Assembly: GCF_014205135.1 (NCBI RefSeq)
Contig: NZ_JACHMY010000001.1
Span: forward strand, 3,038,001-3,102,000
Direction: 5' to 3'
Length of the DNA: 64,000 nucleotides
Source of the DNA: Kribbella italica
Lineage (GTDB): Bacteria; Actinomycetota; Actinomycetes; Propionibacteriales; Kribbellaceae
Shown here: positions 47,936 through 57,894 of the stretch, in pieces
Numbering within the stretch: position 1 is the stretch's first letter
How the letters are laid out: each line of letters starts with the position of its first letter
Made by a program: the position numbers and the translations under genes
Notes under the pieces: model-generated
Databases searched by the model: none
What the model was told of the DNA's origin: nothing
The model's input: the letters and a program-made list of their open reading frames with translations, nothing else

Positions 47936-49689
47936 CAGACCTCCCCTCCCACGGGCTTGCGCGTCGACTTGGCCGGACGGGCGGACGGTTTCATCTGGCC
48001 GGGCAGGCGCTCGACGCCGAGGTGCTCGGGGTCGAGGCCGGACAGCTTGTGACCGTGGCCGAAGAAGTCGGTCCGGGCCAGCAGCGTGACCAGCGGCTTG
48101 GTGAAGATGAAGACCACCAGCAGATCGATCAGCGTGGTCAGGCCGAGCGTGAACGCGAAGCCCTTCACGCCGCCGACCGCGAGGATGTACAGCACGACGG
48201 CGGCCAGCAGCGAGATCGAGTCGGCCGCGATGATCGTGTGCTTGGCCCGGGCCCAGCCGGTCTCCACCGAGGACCGCAGGCTGCGGCCCTCGCGGACCTC
48301 GTCGCGGAGTCGCTCGAAGTAGATGACGAACGAGTCCGCGGTGATACCGATCGCCACGATCAGACCGGCGATGCCGGCCAGCGTCAGGGTGAACCCGATC
48401 GCCTGGCCGAGCAGCACCACCGACGCGTACGTCAGCGCCGCCGCGGCCGCCAGCGAGGCGACCACGACCAGGCCGAGGCCGCGGTAGTACAGGAACGAGA
48501 AGATGATCACCAGCGCGAGGCCGATGATGCCCGCCGTGATCCCGGCCGACAGCTGGTCTCCGCCGAGCTGCGGCGAGATGGTCTCCACCGACGAGACGTC
48601 GAAGGAGACCGGCAGCGCGCCGTACTTCAGGACGTTGGCCAGGTCGCGCGCCTCGGTCTCGGTGAAGCTGCCGTTGATCAGGGCCTGGCCGCCGGGGATC
48701 GGGTTGTCCACGCTCGGCGTCGAGATGGTCTCCCCGTCCAGCACGATCGCGAACAGGTTCTGGCCCTGGCCGCGCTGGGCGATCGCGGTGGTGGCCTTGA
48801 GGAACTTCTCGCCACCCTCACTGTTGAAGTTCAGGTTGACCTGCCACTGGAAGCCACCCTGCGGGATGCCCGCGCTGGCATCGGACAGGTCGGTGCCCTT
48901 GAGGATCGCCGGGCCGAGCAGGTACTTGCTGCTGCCGTCCTGGCTGCAGGAGAACAGCGGCTTGGCCGGGTCGTCCACGGGCTTGGTGGTCTTGGCGTCC
49001 GGGCACTTGAACGTCGCGAACGCCGCGGTGGTGGCTGCGTCGGGCTGGAAGCTGAGCGGGTCGCCGCTCGCCGGCGGCGTGACCGGCGGGGTCGCCGGGG
49101 TGCTCGGCTTCGCGGACGGCGTCGGAGACGGGGCGTCGGCCTCGCCGAGCGCGCTGCTCCAGGCCCGGCCGTTCGGCGACGGGGTGGTGCTCGGCTTGAG
49201 CGTGGTCGACGGCTTGAGCGTGGTCGAAGGCTTCGGCGTGGTGCTCGGCTTCGGCGTCGTCGACGGCTTGCCGGTCGGCGTCGTCGTCGGGGCCGGCGGT
49301 GGCGGCGCCGCCTGCTGCGCGTCGTACACGACCCGGAAGTACAGCAGGGCGGTCTGGCCGACCTGCTTGACCAGGCTGTCCTGGTTGGCACCGGGGACAG
49401 CCACGTTGATGTGGCTGCCACCGGCGGTGGTGATCTCGGCTTCGCCGACGCCCGCGCCGTTGACCCGCTGCGAAATGATGTTCTTCGCCTCGGACAGTTG
49501 CTCGGCGGTGACGGTACCGCCACCTGCCAGGGACTTCGCGGTGAGCGTGATGGTGGTTCCACCGCGCAGGTCCAGGCCGAGCTTGGGCTCCCAGTGCTTG
49601 GTCAGCCCCATGATCCCGAACAGCAGGACCAGGATGACTCCCAAAACGATCAGGAGCCGCCCTGGGCGGGATGTCGTCGTTGATGCCAC
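47935..49689 (-). CDS. secD: Protein translocase subunit SecD with Pro/Thr-rich linker
   Basis: 584-residue SecD. First helix at ~11-30, LGLDLRGGTTITL, P1-domain parts (AEQLSEAKNIISQRVNGAGVGEAEI), NLNFNSEGGEKFLKATTAIAQRG, and the six-helix RND core with GITADSFVIYFERLRDEVREG. Residues ~129-210 are an unusual extracytoplasmic linker that interrupts the P1 domain: APPPPAPTTTPTG, five KPSTTP/KPSTTL repeats (141-170) and a further Ser/Pro-rich stretch. Some linkers are common in actinobacterial SecD, but this one is long and repetitive. It is coupled to secF. Confidence 0.94.
   Translation of the reverse strand: MASTTTSRPGRLLIVLGVILVLLFGIMGLTKHWEPKLGLDLRGGTTITLTAKSLAGGGTVTAEQLSEAKNIISQRVNGAGVGEAEITTAGGSHINVAVPGANQDSLVKQVGQTALLYFRVVYDAQQAAPPPPAPTTTPTGKPSTTPKPSTTPKPSTTLKPSTTLKPSTTPSPNGRAWSSALGEADAPSPTPSAKPSTPATPPVTPPASGDPLSFQPDAATTAAFATFKCPDAKTTKPVDDPAKPLFSCSQDGSSKYLLGPAILKGTDLSDASAGIPQGGFQWQVNLNFNSEGGEKFLKATTAIAQRGQGQNLFAIVLDGETISTPSVDNPIPGGQALINGSFTETEARDLANVLKYGALPVSFDVSSVETISPQLGGDQLSAGITAGIIGLALVIIFSFLYYRGLGLVVVASLAAAAALTYASVVLLGQAIGFTLTLAGIAGLIVAIGITADSFVIYFERLRDEVREGRSLRSSVETGWARAKHTIIAADSISLLAAVVLYILAVGGVKGFAFTLGLTTLIDLLVVFIFTKPLVTLLARTDFFGHGHKLSGLDPEHLGVERLPGQMKPSARPAKSTRKPVGGEV
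49180..49269 (-). repeat. 18-bp in-frame repeats in secD
   Basis: Five 18-bp units encode KPSTTP, KPSTTP, KPSTTL, KPSTTL, KPSTTP (residues 141-170). The units differ by few bases. They lie in the extracytoplasmic linker of SecD. Confidence 0.85.
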
Positions 49690-49773
49690 GTCAGATTCAA
49701 CCTTTGCGCTTCTGGGCGCGCCGGGGTGTCAGGGTGACGCCGGGGCGCTTCACGCCGATAGGACGGGGAAGGT

Positions 49774-50244
49774 TCAGTTCTCGGTGTGCGTCGGCGGCAG
49801 CTTCTTGTCCTGCGCCTTGGTGTCGCCCGTCTCCGGTACGTCGACGGTGTCGCGCTCCGGCGTCTCGTCCGTGACCCGGTCCTCCACCGGCGCCTCGGTC
49901 GGCTCGTCGGCCGCCGCGTCGGCGGTCAGCTCGTCCTCGTCGCTCGCGTCGTCCGGGATCACCCGGCCGACCGCGGCCTTGACGAACTGCACCAGGATGC
50001 CGTCGGAGATCTCGAGGGTGACGTACTCGTCGTCAACCTCCTCGACGACGCCGACCATGCCGCTGGTGGTGACCACCTTGGTGCCGGGCGACAGCGCAGC
50101 GACCGTGTCGGCCTGCTTCTGGCGCTGCTTGCGCTGCGTGCGGCTCATGAACCAGATCATTCCCACGATCAGGATCAGCGGGAGCAGGAGCGTGAAGCCC
50201 GAGCCACCCCCGGAGGAGGCCATCGGTACGGCGAGCAGTTCCAT
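49774..50244 (-). CDS. yajC: Preprotein translocase subunit YajC
   Basis: 156-residue single-pass membrane protein of the SecDF-YajC complex. A transmembrane helix at ~17-33 (FTLLLPLILIVGMIWFMS) is followed by RTQRKQRQKQADTVAALSPGTKVVTTSGMVGVVEEVDDEYVTLEISDGILVQFVKAAVGRVI, the YajC signature region. The last ~55 residues form an acidic, Thr/Asp/Glu-rich tail longer than in enterobacterial YajC. ATG 50244 is used. It begins the yajC-secD-secF series. Confidence 0.93.
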   Translation of the reverse strand: MELLAVPMASSGGGSGFTLLLPLILIVGMIWFMSRTQRKQRQKQADTVAALSPGTKVVTTSGMVGVVEEVDDEYVTLEISDGILVQFVKAAVGRVIPDDASDEDELTADAAADEPTEAPVEDRVTDETPERDTVDVPETGDTKAQDKKLPPTHTEN

Positions 50245-50526
50245 CGGGACTCAGAATCCTTCGTCGATATGCGGGGGCCCGGCACGCTCTGCGCGCGCAG
50301 GTCGTCACGGGATGGCCCGAGGTCAGGCCACCGGGGAGTCTAACCCTGGGCGGCGACAACCGCCGCATGACACCGGGTCACGTTTGCGTTACCTGCTTGC
50401 TTCTCACCAGAGGAACGCCGGGTCGGTGGCCCGAGTTCCCGCCGGTATCACTCTGGGCTAATTGATCACTATCAGCTACTGTTCGATCACGTAAGGTCAT
50501 ATCGGGTTTCGGCACGGGAGGCTTAC

Positions 50527-50937
50527 ATGAAGAATCGTTGGGTCGCGGGACTGGCGATCGCGGGGCTGGGTCTGGCCACCGGAGGTCTGGAGGCGCACAG
50601 CGCGCAGGCAGCGCCCGCACCGCAACCGGAGACGTACTACGTCGGCTACGCGCCGCCCGGCGGAAAGTACGGCGCCGACTCGGTGTCGGACACCGGGACG
50701 TTCGGCCACCCCGGGTACAAGAAGCCGTACGCGTGGTCGGTCCAGCCGGGCTCGAACACCTCGATCTGCACCCAGGCCTGGGGCTTCGACGCGTCGCACA
50801 CCAAGGGCACCTGGTTCGACGCCGGCTGCGGCAAGAGCGGCACCGCGCTGATCCCGTGGGGCAACGTCCTCAGCGTCCCGAAGATGCGCGCCCGTTCCAT
50901 CACCTTCACCGGCGGGGTCTTCTCCTGGTCCATCTGA
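50527..50937 (+). CDS. Small secreted protein of unknown function
   Basis: 136-residue exported protein: signal peptide at residues 1-29 (WVAGLAIAGLGLATGGL, cleavage near AQAA), then an aromatic- and Gly-rich mature part with two Cys (ICTQAWGF and DAGCGKSG) that may pair. A GGGAGG ribosome binding site lies 5 nt before ATG 50527. No family recognised. It is convergent with ruvB and separated from it by a hairpin. The upstream ~280 bp (50245-50526) holds the divergent promoters for it and yajC. Confidence 0.7.
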   Translation: MKNRWVAGLAIAGLGLATGGLEAHSAQAAPAPQPETYYVGYAPPGGKYGADSVSDTGTFGHPGYKKPYAWSVQPGSNTSICTQAWGFDASHTKGTWFDAGCGKSGTALIPWGNVLSVPKMRARSITFTGGVFSWSI

Positions 50938-50957
50938 GCCTCTTGCCAGAGGTCGGA

Positions 50958-50986
50958 GGCGCGGGGCGAGTCGTCGCCCCCGCGCC
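50958..50986. terminator. Bidirectional hairpin between convergent genes
   Basis: GGCGCGGGGCGA and TCGCCCCCGCGCC pair with one bulged C around a 4-nt loop (GTCG). It lies between the 50527 gene and the ruvB stop. Confidence 0.6.
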
Positions 50987-50988
50987 GA

Positions 50989-52041
50989 TCACTCGTCCTC
51001 GGCGTCGAAGAGGGTGTCGGCGAAGGTGGCGTTCTTGGGGACGCTGAGGCCGAGGTGACGCCAGGCGGCGGGCGTGGCGACCCGGCCGCGCGGCGTACGG
51101 GCCAGGTAGCCGGAGCGGACCAGGAACGGCTCGGCGACCTCCTCGACCGTCTCGCGTTCCTCACCGACCGCCACTGCCAAGGTGGACAGCCCGACCGGTC
51201 CCCCGCCGAACCGCCGGCAGAGCGCGTCGAGCACGCCGCGGTCGAGCCGGTCCAGGCCCATCTTGTCGACCTCGTACAGGTCGAGCGCGGACCTCGACAG
51301 CGCGATCGTGATGATGCCGTCGGCGCGGACCTCGGCGAAGTCGCGCACCCGGCGGAGCAGCCGGTTCGCGATCCGGGGAGTGCCGCGGGAGCGCGACGCG
51401 ATCTCGCCGGCGGCTTCGGGGGTGATGTCGACGTCGAGCAGCGCGGCCGACCGGTTGACGATCTTCTCCAGCTCGACCGCCTCGTAGAACTCCAGGTGCC
51501 CGGTGAACCCGAACCGGTCCCGCAGTGGCCCGGGCAGCAGCCCGGCCCGCGTGGTCGCGCCGACCAGCGTGAACGGCGGGATCTCCAGCGGGATCGCGGT
51601 CGCGCCCGGTCCCTTGCCGACGATCACGTCGACCCGGAAGTCCTCCATCGCCATGTAGAGCAGCTCTTCGGCCGGCCGCGACATCCGGTGGATCTCGTCG
51701 AGGAACAGCACTTCGCCCTCGCTGAGCCCGGACAGGATCGCCGCCAGATCGCCCGCGTGCTGGATCGCCGGACCGCTGGTGATCCGCAGCGGCGCCGACA
51801 GCTCGGCCGCGATGATCATCGCCAGCGTGGTCTTGCCCAGCCCGGGCGGTCCGGACAGCAGCACGTGGTCGGGCGCGCGGTTGCGGCCGCGGGCCGCGTG
51901 CAGCACCAGCTCGAGCTGCTCGCTGACCCGGCGCTGCCCGCCGAACTCGGCCAGTGTGCGCGGCCGCAGCGCGGACTCGATCTTGCGTTCCTCGAGGTCG
52001 GCCGCGTCCGCGGAGACCAGCGGCCTGACGTTGTCGTCCAT
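50989..52041 (-). CDS. ruvB: Holliday junction branch migration DNA helicase RuvB
   Basis: 350-residue AAA+ motor. [28 protein letters not shown], Walker [18 protein letters not shown], Walker [26 protein letters not shown], sensor [20 protein letters not shown] and the C-terminal winged helix ([27 protein letters not shown]). ATG 52041 is chosen at MDDNVRP; the longer frame upstream overlaps ruvA. Works with RuvA and RuvC; it is the last gene of ruvC-ruvA-ruvB, 5 bp after ruvA. Confidence 0.95.
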   Translation of the reverse strand: MDDNVRPLVSADAADLEERKIESALRPRTLAEFGGQRRVSEQLELVLHAARGRNRAPDHVLLSGPPGLGKTTLAMIIAAELSAPLRITSGPAIQHAGDLAAILSGLSEGEVLFLDEIHRMSRPAEELLYMAMEDFRVDVIVGKGPGATAIPLEIPPFTLVGATTRAGLLPGPLRDRFGFTGHLEFYEAVELEKIVNRSAALLDVDITPEAAGEIASRSRGTPRIANRLLRRVRDFAEVRADGIITIALSRSALDLYEVDKMGLDRLDRGVLDALCRRFGGGPVGLSTLAVAVGEERETVEEVAEPFLVRSGYLARTPRGRVATPAAWRHLGLSVPKNATFADTLFDAEDE

Positions 52042-52046
52042 CTCTC

Positions 52047-52646
52047 CTAGGCCTTCGACAGCACGCGCAGCGCGGCGCGCAGAAGGTTCGGTACGGACGG
52101 TTCGCCCTCGTCGGCCAGCGGCGACACGGCGATCACCGCGTCCTCGGCGTCGCGGGCCGACCAGCCCAGGCCGACCAGACCGGCCTGCACCTGGTCCTTC
52201 CACGCCTCGGTGGTCTGCAACGGACGCCCGGCGACCGTCTTGGACGGCGCACCGATCTTGTCCTTCAGCTCCAGCACGATCCGCTGCGCGCCCTTCTTCC
52301 CGATGCCCGGCACCTTCACCAGCATCACCAGGTCTTCGGACGCGACGGCCTGCCGCAGCTGGTCAGGGCTCAACACGGCGAGCGCGGCCTGCGCCAGCTT
52401 CGGCCCGACCCCCGACGCGGTCTGCAGCAGCTCGAACAGGCTCTTCTCGTCGTCGTCCGCGAACCCGTACAACGTGAGCGAGTCCTCGCGCACCACCATC
52501 GAGGTCGACACCCGGGCCTCCTGGCCGGGGCGCAGTCCGGCCAGCGTGCCCGGGTGGCAGTACACCTGCAGCCCGATCCCACCGACCTCGATCACCGCAC
52601 TGTCCACCCCGATCGCAGCCACCGGGCCCCGCACGAACGCGATCAT
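52047..52646 (-). CDS. ruvA: Holliday junction branch migration protein RuvA
   Basis: 199-residue RuvA: OB-fold domain I ([25 protein letters not shown]), HhH domain II ([57 protein letters not shown], two HhH repeats) and flexible-linked domain III ([16 protein letters not shown]) that contacts RuvB. The start at 52646 overlaps the ruvC stop by 4 bp (ATGA). Confidence 0.95.
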   Translation of the reverse strand: MIAFVRGPVAAIGVDSAVIEVGGIGLQVYCHPGTLAGLRPGQEARVSTSMVVREDSLTLYGFADDDEKSLFELLQTASGVGPKLAQAALAVLSPDQLRQAVASEDLVMLVKVPGIGKKGAQRIVLELKDKIGAPSKTVAGRPLQTTEAWKDQVQAGLVGLGWSARDAEDAVIAVSPLADEGEPSVPNLLRAALRVLSKA

Positions 52647-53269
52647 CGCCTACCTCCTCGAACGGCCCGGAGCTGTGCCTCCCGGGCCTCGGTCGCTTGC
52701 GCCAGCGCCGCTTGCACCTTCGCCAACTGGACCTTGGACTGTGCCTGGGCGCGGGCCTCCAACTGGGACTTCGCCGCGTCCTGCAACCGGTTGGTCACTC
52801 CCCCGCGCCAGACGTGACAGATGGCCAGGGCCAGCGCGTCCGCGGCATCCGCGGGCGTCGGGCGCTCGGGCAGCTGCAGAATCCTGGTCACCATCGTGGT
52901 CACCTGGTCCTTGTCCGCCCGGCCCGAGCCGGTCACCGCCGCCTTCACCTCGCTCGGCGTGTGCAGCGCGACCGGCAGCCCCCGCCGCGCGGCCACCACC
53001 ATCGCGATCCCGGACGCCTGCGCGGTGCCCATCACGGTCCGCACGTTGTGCTGCGCGAAGACCCGCTCGACCGCGACCGCGTCCGGCGCGTGCTCGTCGA
53101 TCCACTGCTCGATCCCGGCCTCGATCTGGACCAGCCGGCGCGCGACGTCGAGATCGGTCGGCGTCCGGATCACGCCGACGGCGACCAGCGTCGGCGGCCG
53201 TCCGGGCGCACCCTCGACCACGCCGAGACCGCACCGGGTCAGCCCCGGGTCGACGCCGAGCACGCGCAT
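52643..53269 (-). CDS. ruvC: Crossover junction endodeoxyribonuclease RuvC
   Basis: 208-residue resolvase with the four acidic active-site segments: [12 protein letters not shown] (Asp), [10 protein letters not shown] (Glu) and [14 protein letters not shown] (Asp/His). The C-terminus (~165-208) is longer than in E. coli, an Ala/Gln/Arg-rich helical tail common in actinobacteria. ATG 53269 follows a LexA-type SOS box at 53280-53293, so ruvCAB should be DNA-damage induced. The longer open frame upstream is intergenic. Confidence 0.95.
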   Translation of the reverse strand: MRVLGVDPGLTRCGLGVVEGAPGRPPTLVAVGVIRTPTDLDVARRLVQIEAGIEQWIDEHAPDAVAVERVFAQHNVRTVMGTAQASGIAMVVAARRGLPVALHTPSEVKAAVTGSGRADKDQVTTMVTRILQLPERPTPADAADALALAICHVWRGGVTNRLQDAAKSQLEARAQAQSKVQLAKVQAALAQATEAREAQLRAVRGGRR

Positions 53270-53279
53270 GGACCACCTC

Positions 53280-53293
53280 CGAACGTTTGTTCG
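53280..53293. promoter_or_regulatory. LexA (SOS) box upstream of ruvC
   Basis: CGAACgtttGTTCG matches the actinobacterial SOS box consensus CGAAC-N4-GTTCG perfectly. It lies 10 bp before the ruvC ATG and would block the start of the ruvCAB transcript until LexA is cleaved. Confidence 0.85.
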
Positions 53294-53360
53294 ACAAAGA
53301 CTATGCAGGTGGTCCCACCGGCACGAAATCGACGCGCCGCGCCTCTGTGGACAACGCCGG

Positions 53361-54533
53361 TCAGAAGAAGTCGAGCATGTACGCCGGAGCGCCACCGAAC
53401 GCCGTGTCGAGCACGCCGTCGGCCGCCACCGATCCCCCTGACGCCAGGCCCGAGCCGCGCAGCGTGGCCAGCGGCGTACCGGCGTACAGGGCGGACAGGC
53501 CACGGGAGCCGAGCCGCAGTACGTCGCCGGAGCCGGAGGACGGCGTCAGCTTGCCCGACCCGTCGGCCACGGACAGGTGCCAGCGACCGGAGTGGGCCGG
53601 CACCTCGGCGTCGTCCAGCTGCAGGTCGACCTCGGCGACCACACCGGGTGCGAAGCCTCGCGCGGCGATCGCTGCCGGGGCGTCGAGCAGCCGCAGCATC
53701 CAGTGCTGGACGTGCGTCTCCTTGTCCGCCTCCAGCTGGGCCAGCAGGTGCACCGGGTCGTTCGGCGAGATGTAGGCGTGCACCGTCCGGGCGGTCGACG
53801 AGCCGGAACCCACCGTCGCCCAGAGAGCGCGTGCGGTCGCCTCCGAGTGGGCGATGAGCTCGTCGACCCGCAGGTTGTTGCCGTCCCAGGTGTAGACGAC
53901 GAACCCGTCGTCGGCGAGGTACGCGAAGGTGTCCTCGTCGTCGGCCAGCCACTCGGCCACCTTCGCCTCCGGCCAACCCAGTACGCCGCTGGCCCGGCCG
54001 CCCTCGTGCGCCTGACCGACCAGCTCCAGGAACCGCCCGGCGTCAGCAGGACCGGCCCGGCGGAGGTCGACGCCGCGACCACCCAGCGCGCGCAGATCCG
54101 CCGCCTGGAAGGAGAACCGGTACCGCCCGCCGCCGAACTCGTAGCCGAGCTTCCGGTAGATCACCGTGGTCGCCGGGTACAGCGCGGTGAGCGGGAAGCC
54201 CCGGTCGATGCTCCGCTGCAGCACCCCACGCATCAGCATGCTGCCGACGCCACGCCCCCGGTACTCCGGCGACACCACCACGCCGGCGATCCCGGCCATC
54301 GGCACCTGACGCCCGCCCCACCACTGCCGGAAGTCCCAGATCCGCGCCGCGGCGACCACCTCGTCGCCGTCCACCACCCCGACGTACCGGCCGTCCTCCA
54401 GGAACTCCACCGCGTCCTTGCGCCACTCCTCCCGCGAGGAGGCGGGCAACGGCCCGAACGAGCGAGCCCGCACCCGCAGTACGTCGTCCAGCTGGTCTTC
54501 GGTGATGTCGACAAGTCGCAGCGCATCGGTCAC
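53361..54533 (-). CDS. Eis-like GNAT acetyltransferase
   Basis: 390-residue protein with the Eis layout: N-terminal GNAT (residues ~1-150, [29 protein letters not shown] with the acetyl-CoA loop and [20 protein letters not shown]), a second GNAT-like part (~155-290) and a C-terminal SCP2-like domain (~300-390, [15 protein letters not shown]) ending in DFF, where Eis uses its terminal carboxylate as base. Eis enzymes acetylate lysines and aminoglycosides at several positions. ATG 54533 fits the family start. It is flanked by ruvC and a CPBP protease gene. Confidence 0.86.
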   Translation of the reverse strand: MTDALRLVDITEDQLDDVLRVRARSFGPLPASSREEWRKDAVEFLEDGRYVGVVDGDEVVAAARIWDFRQWWGGRQVPMAGIAGVVVSPEYRGRGVGSMLMRGVLQRSIDRGFPLTALYPATTVIYRKLGYEFGGGRYRFSFQAADLRALGGRGVDLRRAGPADAGRFLELVGQAHEGGRASGVLGWPEAKVAEWLADDEDTFAYLADDGFVVYTWDGNNLRVDELIAHSEATARALWATVGSGSSTARTVHAYISPNDPVHLLAQLEADKETHVQHWMLRLLDAPAAIAARGFAPGVVAEVDLQLDDAEVPAHSGRWHLSVADGSGKLTPSSGSGDVLRLGSRGLSALYAGTPLATLRGSGLASGGSVAADGVLDTAFGGAPAYMLDFF

Positions 54534-54555
54534 GTCCAGACCCTACGACGAGCCC

Positions 54556-55350
54556 TCAGACCAGCGACACCAAGATCCCCATCGCGTTCACCGCGCCGTG
54601 CACAGTGATCACCGGCCACATCCGCCGGTACCGGCTCCACAGGTAGCCCAGGAAGAGCCCGAACACCCCCTGGTTCACCACAGCTCCCGCCAGGTCCACA
54701 CCCAGCTCGCCGGACCCCTGGATGCCGACATGCCAAGCCGCCCAGAGCAGCGAGGCGATCACGATGGCCGGCCACGGCCCGAGCAGCTGCTCCCACCGGG
54801 TCTGCAGCCAGCGCCGGTAGAACACCTCCTCCAGCACGCTGTTGATCAGGAAGACCACCAGCATCGTCACCACCAGCTCCAGCGCGGCCAGGTCGGGCCG
54901 GGAGCTCTCCTGCGCCAGCGGACCGACGTACGTGAGCAGCAGCCAGGCTGCGACCGGCAGGGCCGGAGCCCAGCGCGTTGCAGTCGGCCACTGCGCAGTC
55001 GGCTTGCCACCGAGCCAGCGGAACACAGCCAGCGGGACCAGGAGCAGCAGGAGCAGCTTCCAGACCTCGAAGAGCCCGAACACCTTCAGCAGTACGGCGA
55101 ACGCGATCGCCAGACCGGTCAGGATCCAGGCCTGGCGACGATCCGGCACTCCCCCGGGCTGCCGCTCGAGCTGCGGCGGCGTCAGCCGGATCAGCAGGAT
55201 GCCGACCGCCGCCGGGATCCAGCGCAGCCACATCGGCTGGGTGGCGTCGCTGTCGCCGGTGTAGCGCACCTCGGTGTTGCCGGTGGCAACCAGTACCACC
55301 ACTGCCACCACGTAGACGAGGACTCCCCCGGCCAGAACCCATCGCCTCAT
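54556..55350 (-). CDS. CPBP-family intramembrane protease
   Basis: 264-residue polytopic membrane protein with about seven helices. The CPBP motifs are visible: INSVLEEVFYRRWLQTRW (EExxxR), LLWAAWHVG (His) and VHGAVNAMGIL (His/Asn). Prokaryotic members are putative intramembrane metalloproteases, some linked to bacteriocin self-immunity. The start at 55350 is the first Met before the first helix. Substrate unknown. Confidence 0.87.
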   Translation of the reverse strand: MRRWVLAGGVLVYVVAVVVLVATGNTEVRYTGDSDATQPMWLRWIPAAVGILLIRLTPPQLERQPGGVPDRRQAWILTGLAIAFAVLLKVFGLFEVWKLLLLLLVPLAVFRWLGGKPTAQWPTATRWAPALPVAAWLLLTYVGPLAQESSRPDLAALELVVTMLVVFLINSVLEEVFYRRWLQTRWEQLLGPWPAIVIASLLWAAWHVGIQGSGELGVDLAGAVVNQGVFGLFLGYLWSRYRRMWPVITVHGAVNAMGILVSLV

Positions 55351-55380
55351 CGGGCGGATTGTTCCAGGCGGGCAGGTCAG

Positions 55381-55842
55381 CTACTTCTTGTCGGTGACCC
55401 AGAGGTTGATCGTGCCCTCGACGACGACCGTCCCGTCGTCCCGCGTCGCTTTCACGCGGACCGGTACGTCGGGACCCACGGTCCACGCGGCCGGGTCGGT
55501 CTCGGCGGTGCAGGTCAGGTCCGAGGTGGATTTGGCCAGGTACGCCACGTCCATGCCCTTCGGCAGCCAGCGCTTGCCGGCCGGGACGGTCGCCTCGGCG
55601 AGCGCGCCCATCGCGGCCTCCAGGCCGTTGCAGACGGCGATCGCGTGCACGGTGCCGATGTGGTTCTGCACCGCGCGGCGCTTGGGCAGCACCAGCGCCG
55701 CGAAGTTCGGGCTGACCTGGACGAACCGCGGCCGGATCGACCCGAAGTACGGCGCCCGCCGGCTGAACGCGAACGAGAACAGTCGCGGACCGCCCGGGAC
55801 AGTCCGCAACCGCTCCCACATCGCCAGTACCTGAGTCGCCAT
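55381..55842 (-). CDS. DUF4442 hotdog-fold protein
   Basis: 153-residue hotdog-fold protein of the DUF4442 type: RAPYFGSIRPRFVQVSPNFAALVLPKRRAVQNHIGTVHAIAVCNGLEAAMGALAEATVPAGKRWLPKGMDVAYLAKS. The HAIA(V)-(N)GLE... segment and following beta-strands match thioesterase-like relatives. Reaction unknown; possibly an acyl-thioester hydrolase. Confidence 0.8.
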   Translation of the reverse strand: MATQVLAMWERLRTVPGGPRLFSFAFSRRAPYFGSIRPRFVQVSPNFAALVLPKRRAVQNHIGTVHAIAVCNGLEAAMGALAEATVPAGKRWLPKGMDVAYLAKSTSDLTCTAETDPAAWTVGPDVPVRVKATRDDGTVVVEGTINLWVTDKK

Positions 55843-55894
55843 GCGGCAGATGTTACCCGCGAGTTAACAAAGCTCCAAGCACGAGCCTCGAAGG

Positions 55895-56656
55895 TCAGCC
55901 GACCTCGGCCATGACGTCGTCCGACACGTCGAAGTTCGCGTACACGTTCTGCACGTCGTCGCTGTCCTCGAGCGCGTCGATCAGGCGGAAGATCTTGTTC
56001 GCGCCGTCGGCGTCCAGGTCGACCGTCATCGACGGCACGAACGACGCGTCGGCCGACTCGTAGTCGATGCCGGCGTCCTGCAGCGCGGTCCGGACCTTGA
56101 CCAGGTCGGTCGCCTCGCTGATCACCTCGAAGGCCTCGCCGAGGTCGTTGACCTCGTCGGCGCCGGCCTCCAGCACGGCCTCCATCACGTCGTCCTCGGA
56201 GTACGACTTGCCGTCCTGCTCCTTGTTCACCACGATGACGCCCTTGCGGTTGAACAGGTACGCGACCGAGTTCGGGTCGGCCAGCGAGCCGCCGTTGCGG
56301 GTCATCGCGGTCCGGACGTCGGCCGCCGCGCGGTTGCGGTTGTCGGTCAGGCACTCGATCAGCATCGCCACGCCGTTCGGGCCGTAGCCCTCGTACGTGA
56401 TCGACTGCCAGTCCGCGCCGCCGGCCTCGGCCCCGGAGCCGCGCTTGACCGCGCGGTCGATGTTGTCGTTCGGGACCGACGACTTCTTGGCCTTCTGCAC
56501 CGCGTCGTACAGGGTCGGGTTCCCGGCCAGGTCACCGCCGCCGGTGCGGGCGGCCACCTCGATGTTCTTGATCAGCTTCGCGAAGAGCTTGGCGCGCCTC
56601 GAGTCGATGACCGCTTTCTTGTGCTTGGTGGTGGCCCATTTGGAGTGGCCTGACAT
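55895..56656 (-). CDS. yebC: YebC/PmpR-family transcriptional regulator or translation factor
   Basis: 253-residue YebC. The diagnostic N-terminus [73 protein letters not shown] is intact, followed by the [32 protein letters not shown] and C-terminal acidic parts. Recent work links YebC proteins to relieving ribosome stalling at proline motifs; older work calls them DNA-binding regulators. It lies between the pdxT gene and the ruvC neighbourhood, as usual in actinobacteria. Confidence 0.94.
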   Translation of the reverse strand: MSGHSKWATTKHKKAVIDSRRAKLFAKLIKNIEVAARTGGGDLAGNPTLYDAVQKAKKSSVPNDNIDRAVKRGSGAEAGGADWQSITYEGYGPNGVAMLIECLTDNRNRAAADVRTAMTRNGGSLADPNSVAYLFNRKGVIVVNKEQDGKSYSEDDVMEAVLEAGADEVNDLGEAFEVISEATDLVKVRTALQDAGIDYESADASFVPSMTVDLDADGANKIFRLIDALEDSDDVQNVYANFDVSDDVMAEVG

Positions 56657-56688
56657 CGCGAACCCAACCCTTCTACCGCCGAACAGAC

Positions 56689-57309
56689 TTAGAGGTCACG
56701 CACCAGGTCGGCGAAGTACCCGTGCAGCCTGGCGTCCCCCGTCATCTCAGGGTGGAACGACGTGGCCAGCAGCCGATCGTGGCGAACCGCGACGATCCTA
56801 CTGCGTTCTGCCTCCGGCCCCACCCAGTCCCACCCTGTCCCCGGTCCGGACCTCACCGTCGACAGTACCTCCACGCCGGGCCCGACCCGCTCCACCCACG
56901 GTGCCCGGATGAACACCGCGTGGTACGGCGCGTCGAAAGCGGCGAACTCCAGATCGGCCTCGAACGAGTCCACCTGCCGCCCGAACGCGTTCCGCCGTAC
57001 GGTGATGTCGAGCCCGCCGAGCGTCTCCTGCCCCTCGATCCCGCCGGTGATCCGGTCCGCGAGCATGATCATCCCGGCGCACGTCCCGAACACCGGCATG
57101 CCGTCCGCGATCCGCTTCTGCAGCGGCTCGAACAGCTCGAACGACCGGGCCAGCTTGTCCATCGTCGTCGACTCGCCACCGGGCAGCACGAGCGCGTCGA
57201 CCGCGTCGAGCTCGGACGGCCGGCGTACGGGCACGGCCTGCTCGCCGACCTGAGCCAGCATCGCCAGGTGCTCGCGGACGTTGCCCTGCAGCGCGAAGAC
57301 GCCGATCAC
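56689..57309 (-). CDS. pdxT: Pyridoxal 5'-phosphate synthase glutaminase subunit PdxT
   Basis: 206-residue class I glutamine amidotransferase that supplies ammonia to Pdx[18 protein letters not shown] at the start, [20 protein letters not shown] with nucleophile Cys77, and SFHPEMTGD with His186 and Glu188 complete the triad. GTG 57309 overlaps the stop of the upstream DUF6891-like gene (GTGA). In most actinobacteria pdxT follows pdxS; here hrpB and two other genes intervene. Confidence 0.94.
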   Translation of the reverse strand: MIGVFALQGNVREHLAMLAQVGEQAVPVRRPSELDAVDALVLPGGESTTMDKLARSFELFEPLQKRIADGMPVFGTCAGMIMLADRITGGIEGQETLGGLDITVRRNAFGRQVDSFEADLEFAAFDAPYHAVFIRAPWVERVGPGVEVLSTVRSGPGTGWDWVGPEAERSRIVAVRHDRLLATSFHPEMTGDARLHGYFADLVRDL

Positions 57310-57869
57310 AGCGCGACCCTCCGCTGCCAGTCGACGGTGACCTCGATACGCCCCTCGTCGAAGGTCGCCGGCAAATCCCGCTCGGTCAGCAGGGCCAGTA
57401 CGTCGTCCAGCAGCGGCTCACCGGGCGCCACGTTGGCGGTGTCGGGGTGCCAGACCTTCAGCTCGAGCATCCCGAAGTCCACCGCGTGCCAGACATCGGT
57501 GTCGGTGAAGAACACCAGCCCCTTCGGATCCGTCGCGGCCTCGAGCGCCCGGCGCGCGTCGTGGTGATCCGCGCAGTACCGCACAACCACGATCCCGAGC
57601 GACTCAAGCTCGGCCAGTACGGCGTCCAGCCGGTCCGGCGCAGTCTCAGCCGGCCAGCCTTCAGCATCGCCGCGCAGGTCGGCCGCGGCCTCGGCGATCA
57701 GCTCCGGTACGACGACCGCCGCGTCCGCCGCGGGCGCGTCCTCCTGGACGGCCTCGGTCAACGTGGCCGTCACCGCGGCACGGTCCGCGTAGCCCGATCG
57801 AACGAGTACGCGCGCGAGACCACGCAGCTCGCGAGCAGTCCGCTCGCCCGCCGCAGCAAGTACGTCCAT
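57306..57869 (-). CDS. DUF6891-like protein
   Basis: 187-residue cytoplasmic protein. The segment pattern [71 protein letters not shown] fits my recollection of DUF6891 proteins, though its cysteine pair is absent, so the assignment is tentative. ATG 57869 is chosen because TAACCT lies 7 nt upstream (leaderless pattern); ATG 57893 is the alternative. It is coupled to pdxT by a GTGA overlap, suggesting co-regulation. Function unknown. Confidence 0.6.
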   Translation of the reverse strand: MDVLAAAGERTARELRGLARVLVRSGYADRAAVTATLTEAVQEDAPAADAAVVVPELIAEAAADLRGDAEGWPAETAPDRLDAVLAELESLGIVVVRYCADHHDARRALEAATDPKGLVFFTDTDVWHAVDFGMLELKVWHPDTANVAPGEPLLDDVLALLTERDLPATFDEGRIEVTVDWQRRVAL

Positions 57870-57894
57870 GGTGTTCAGGTTAGCTCCGTTCATC

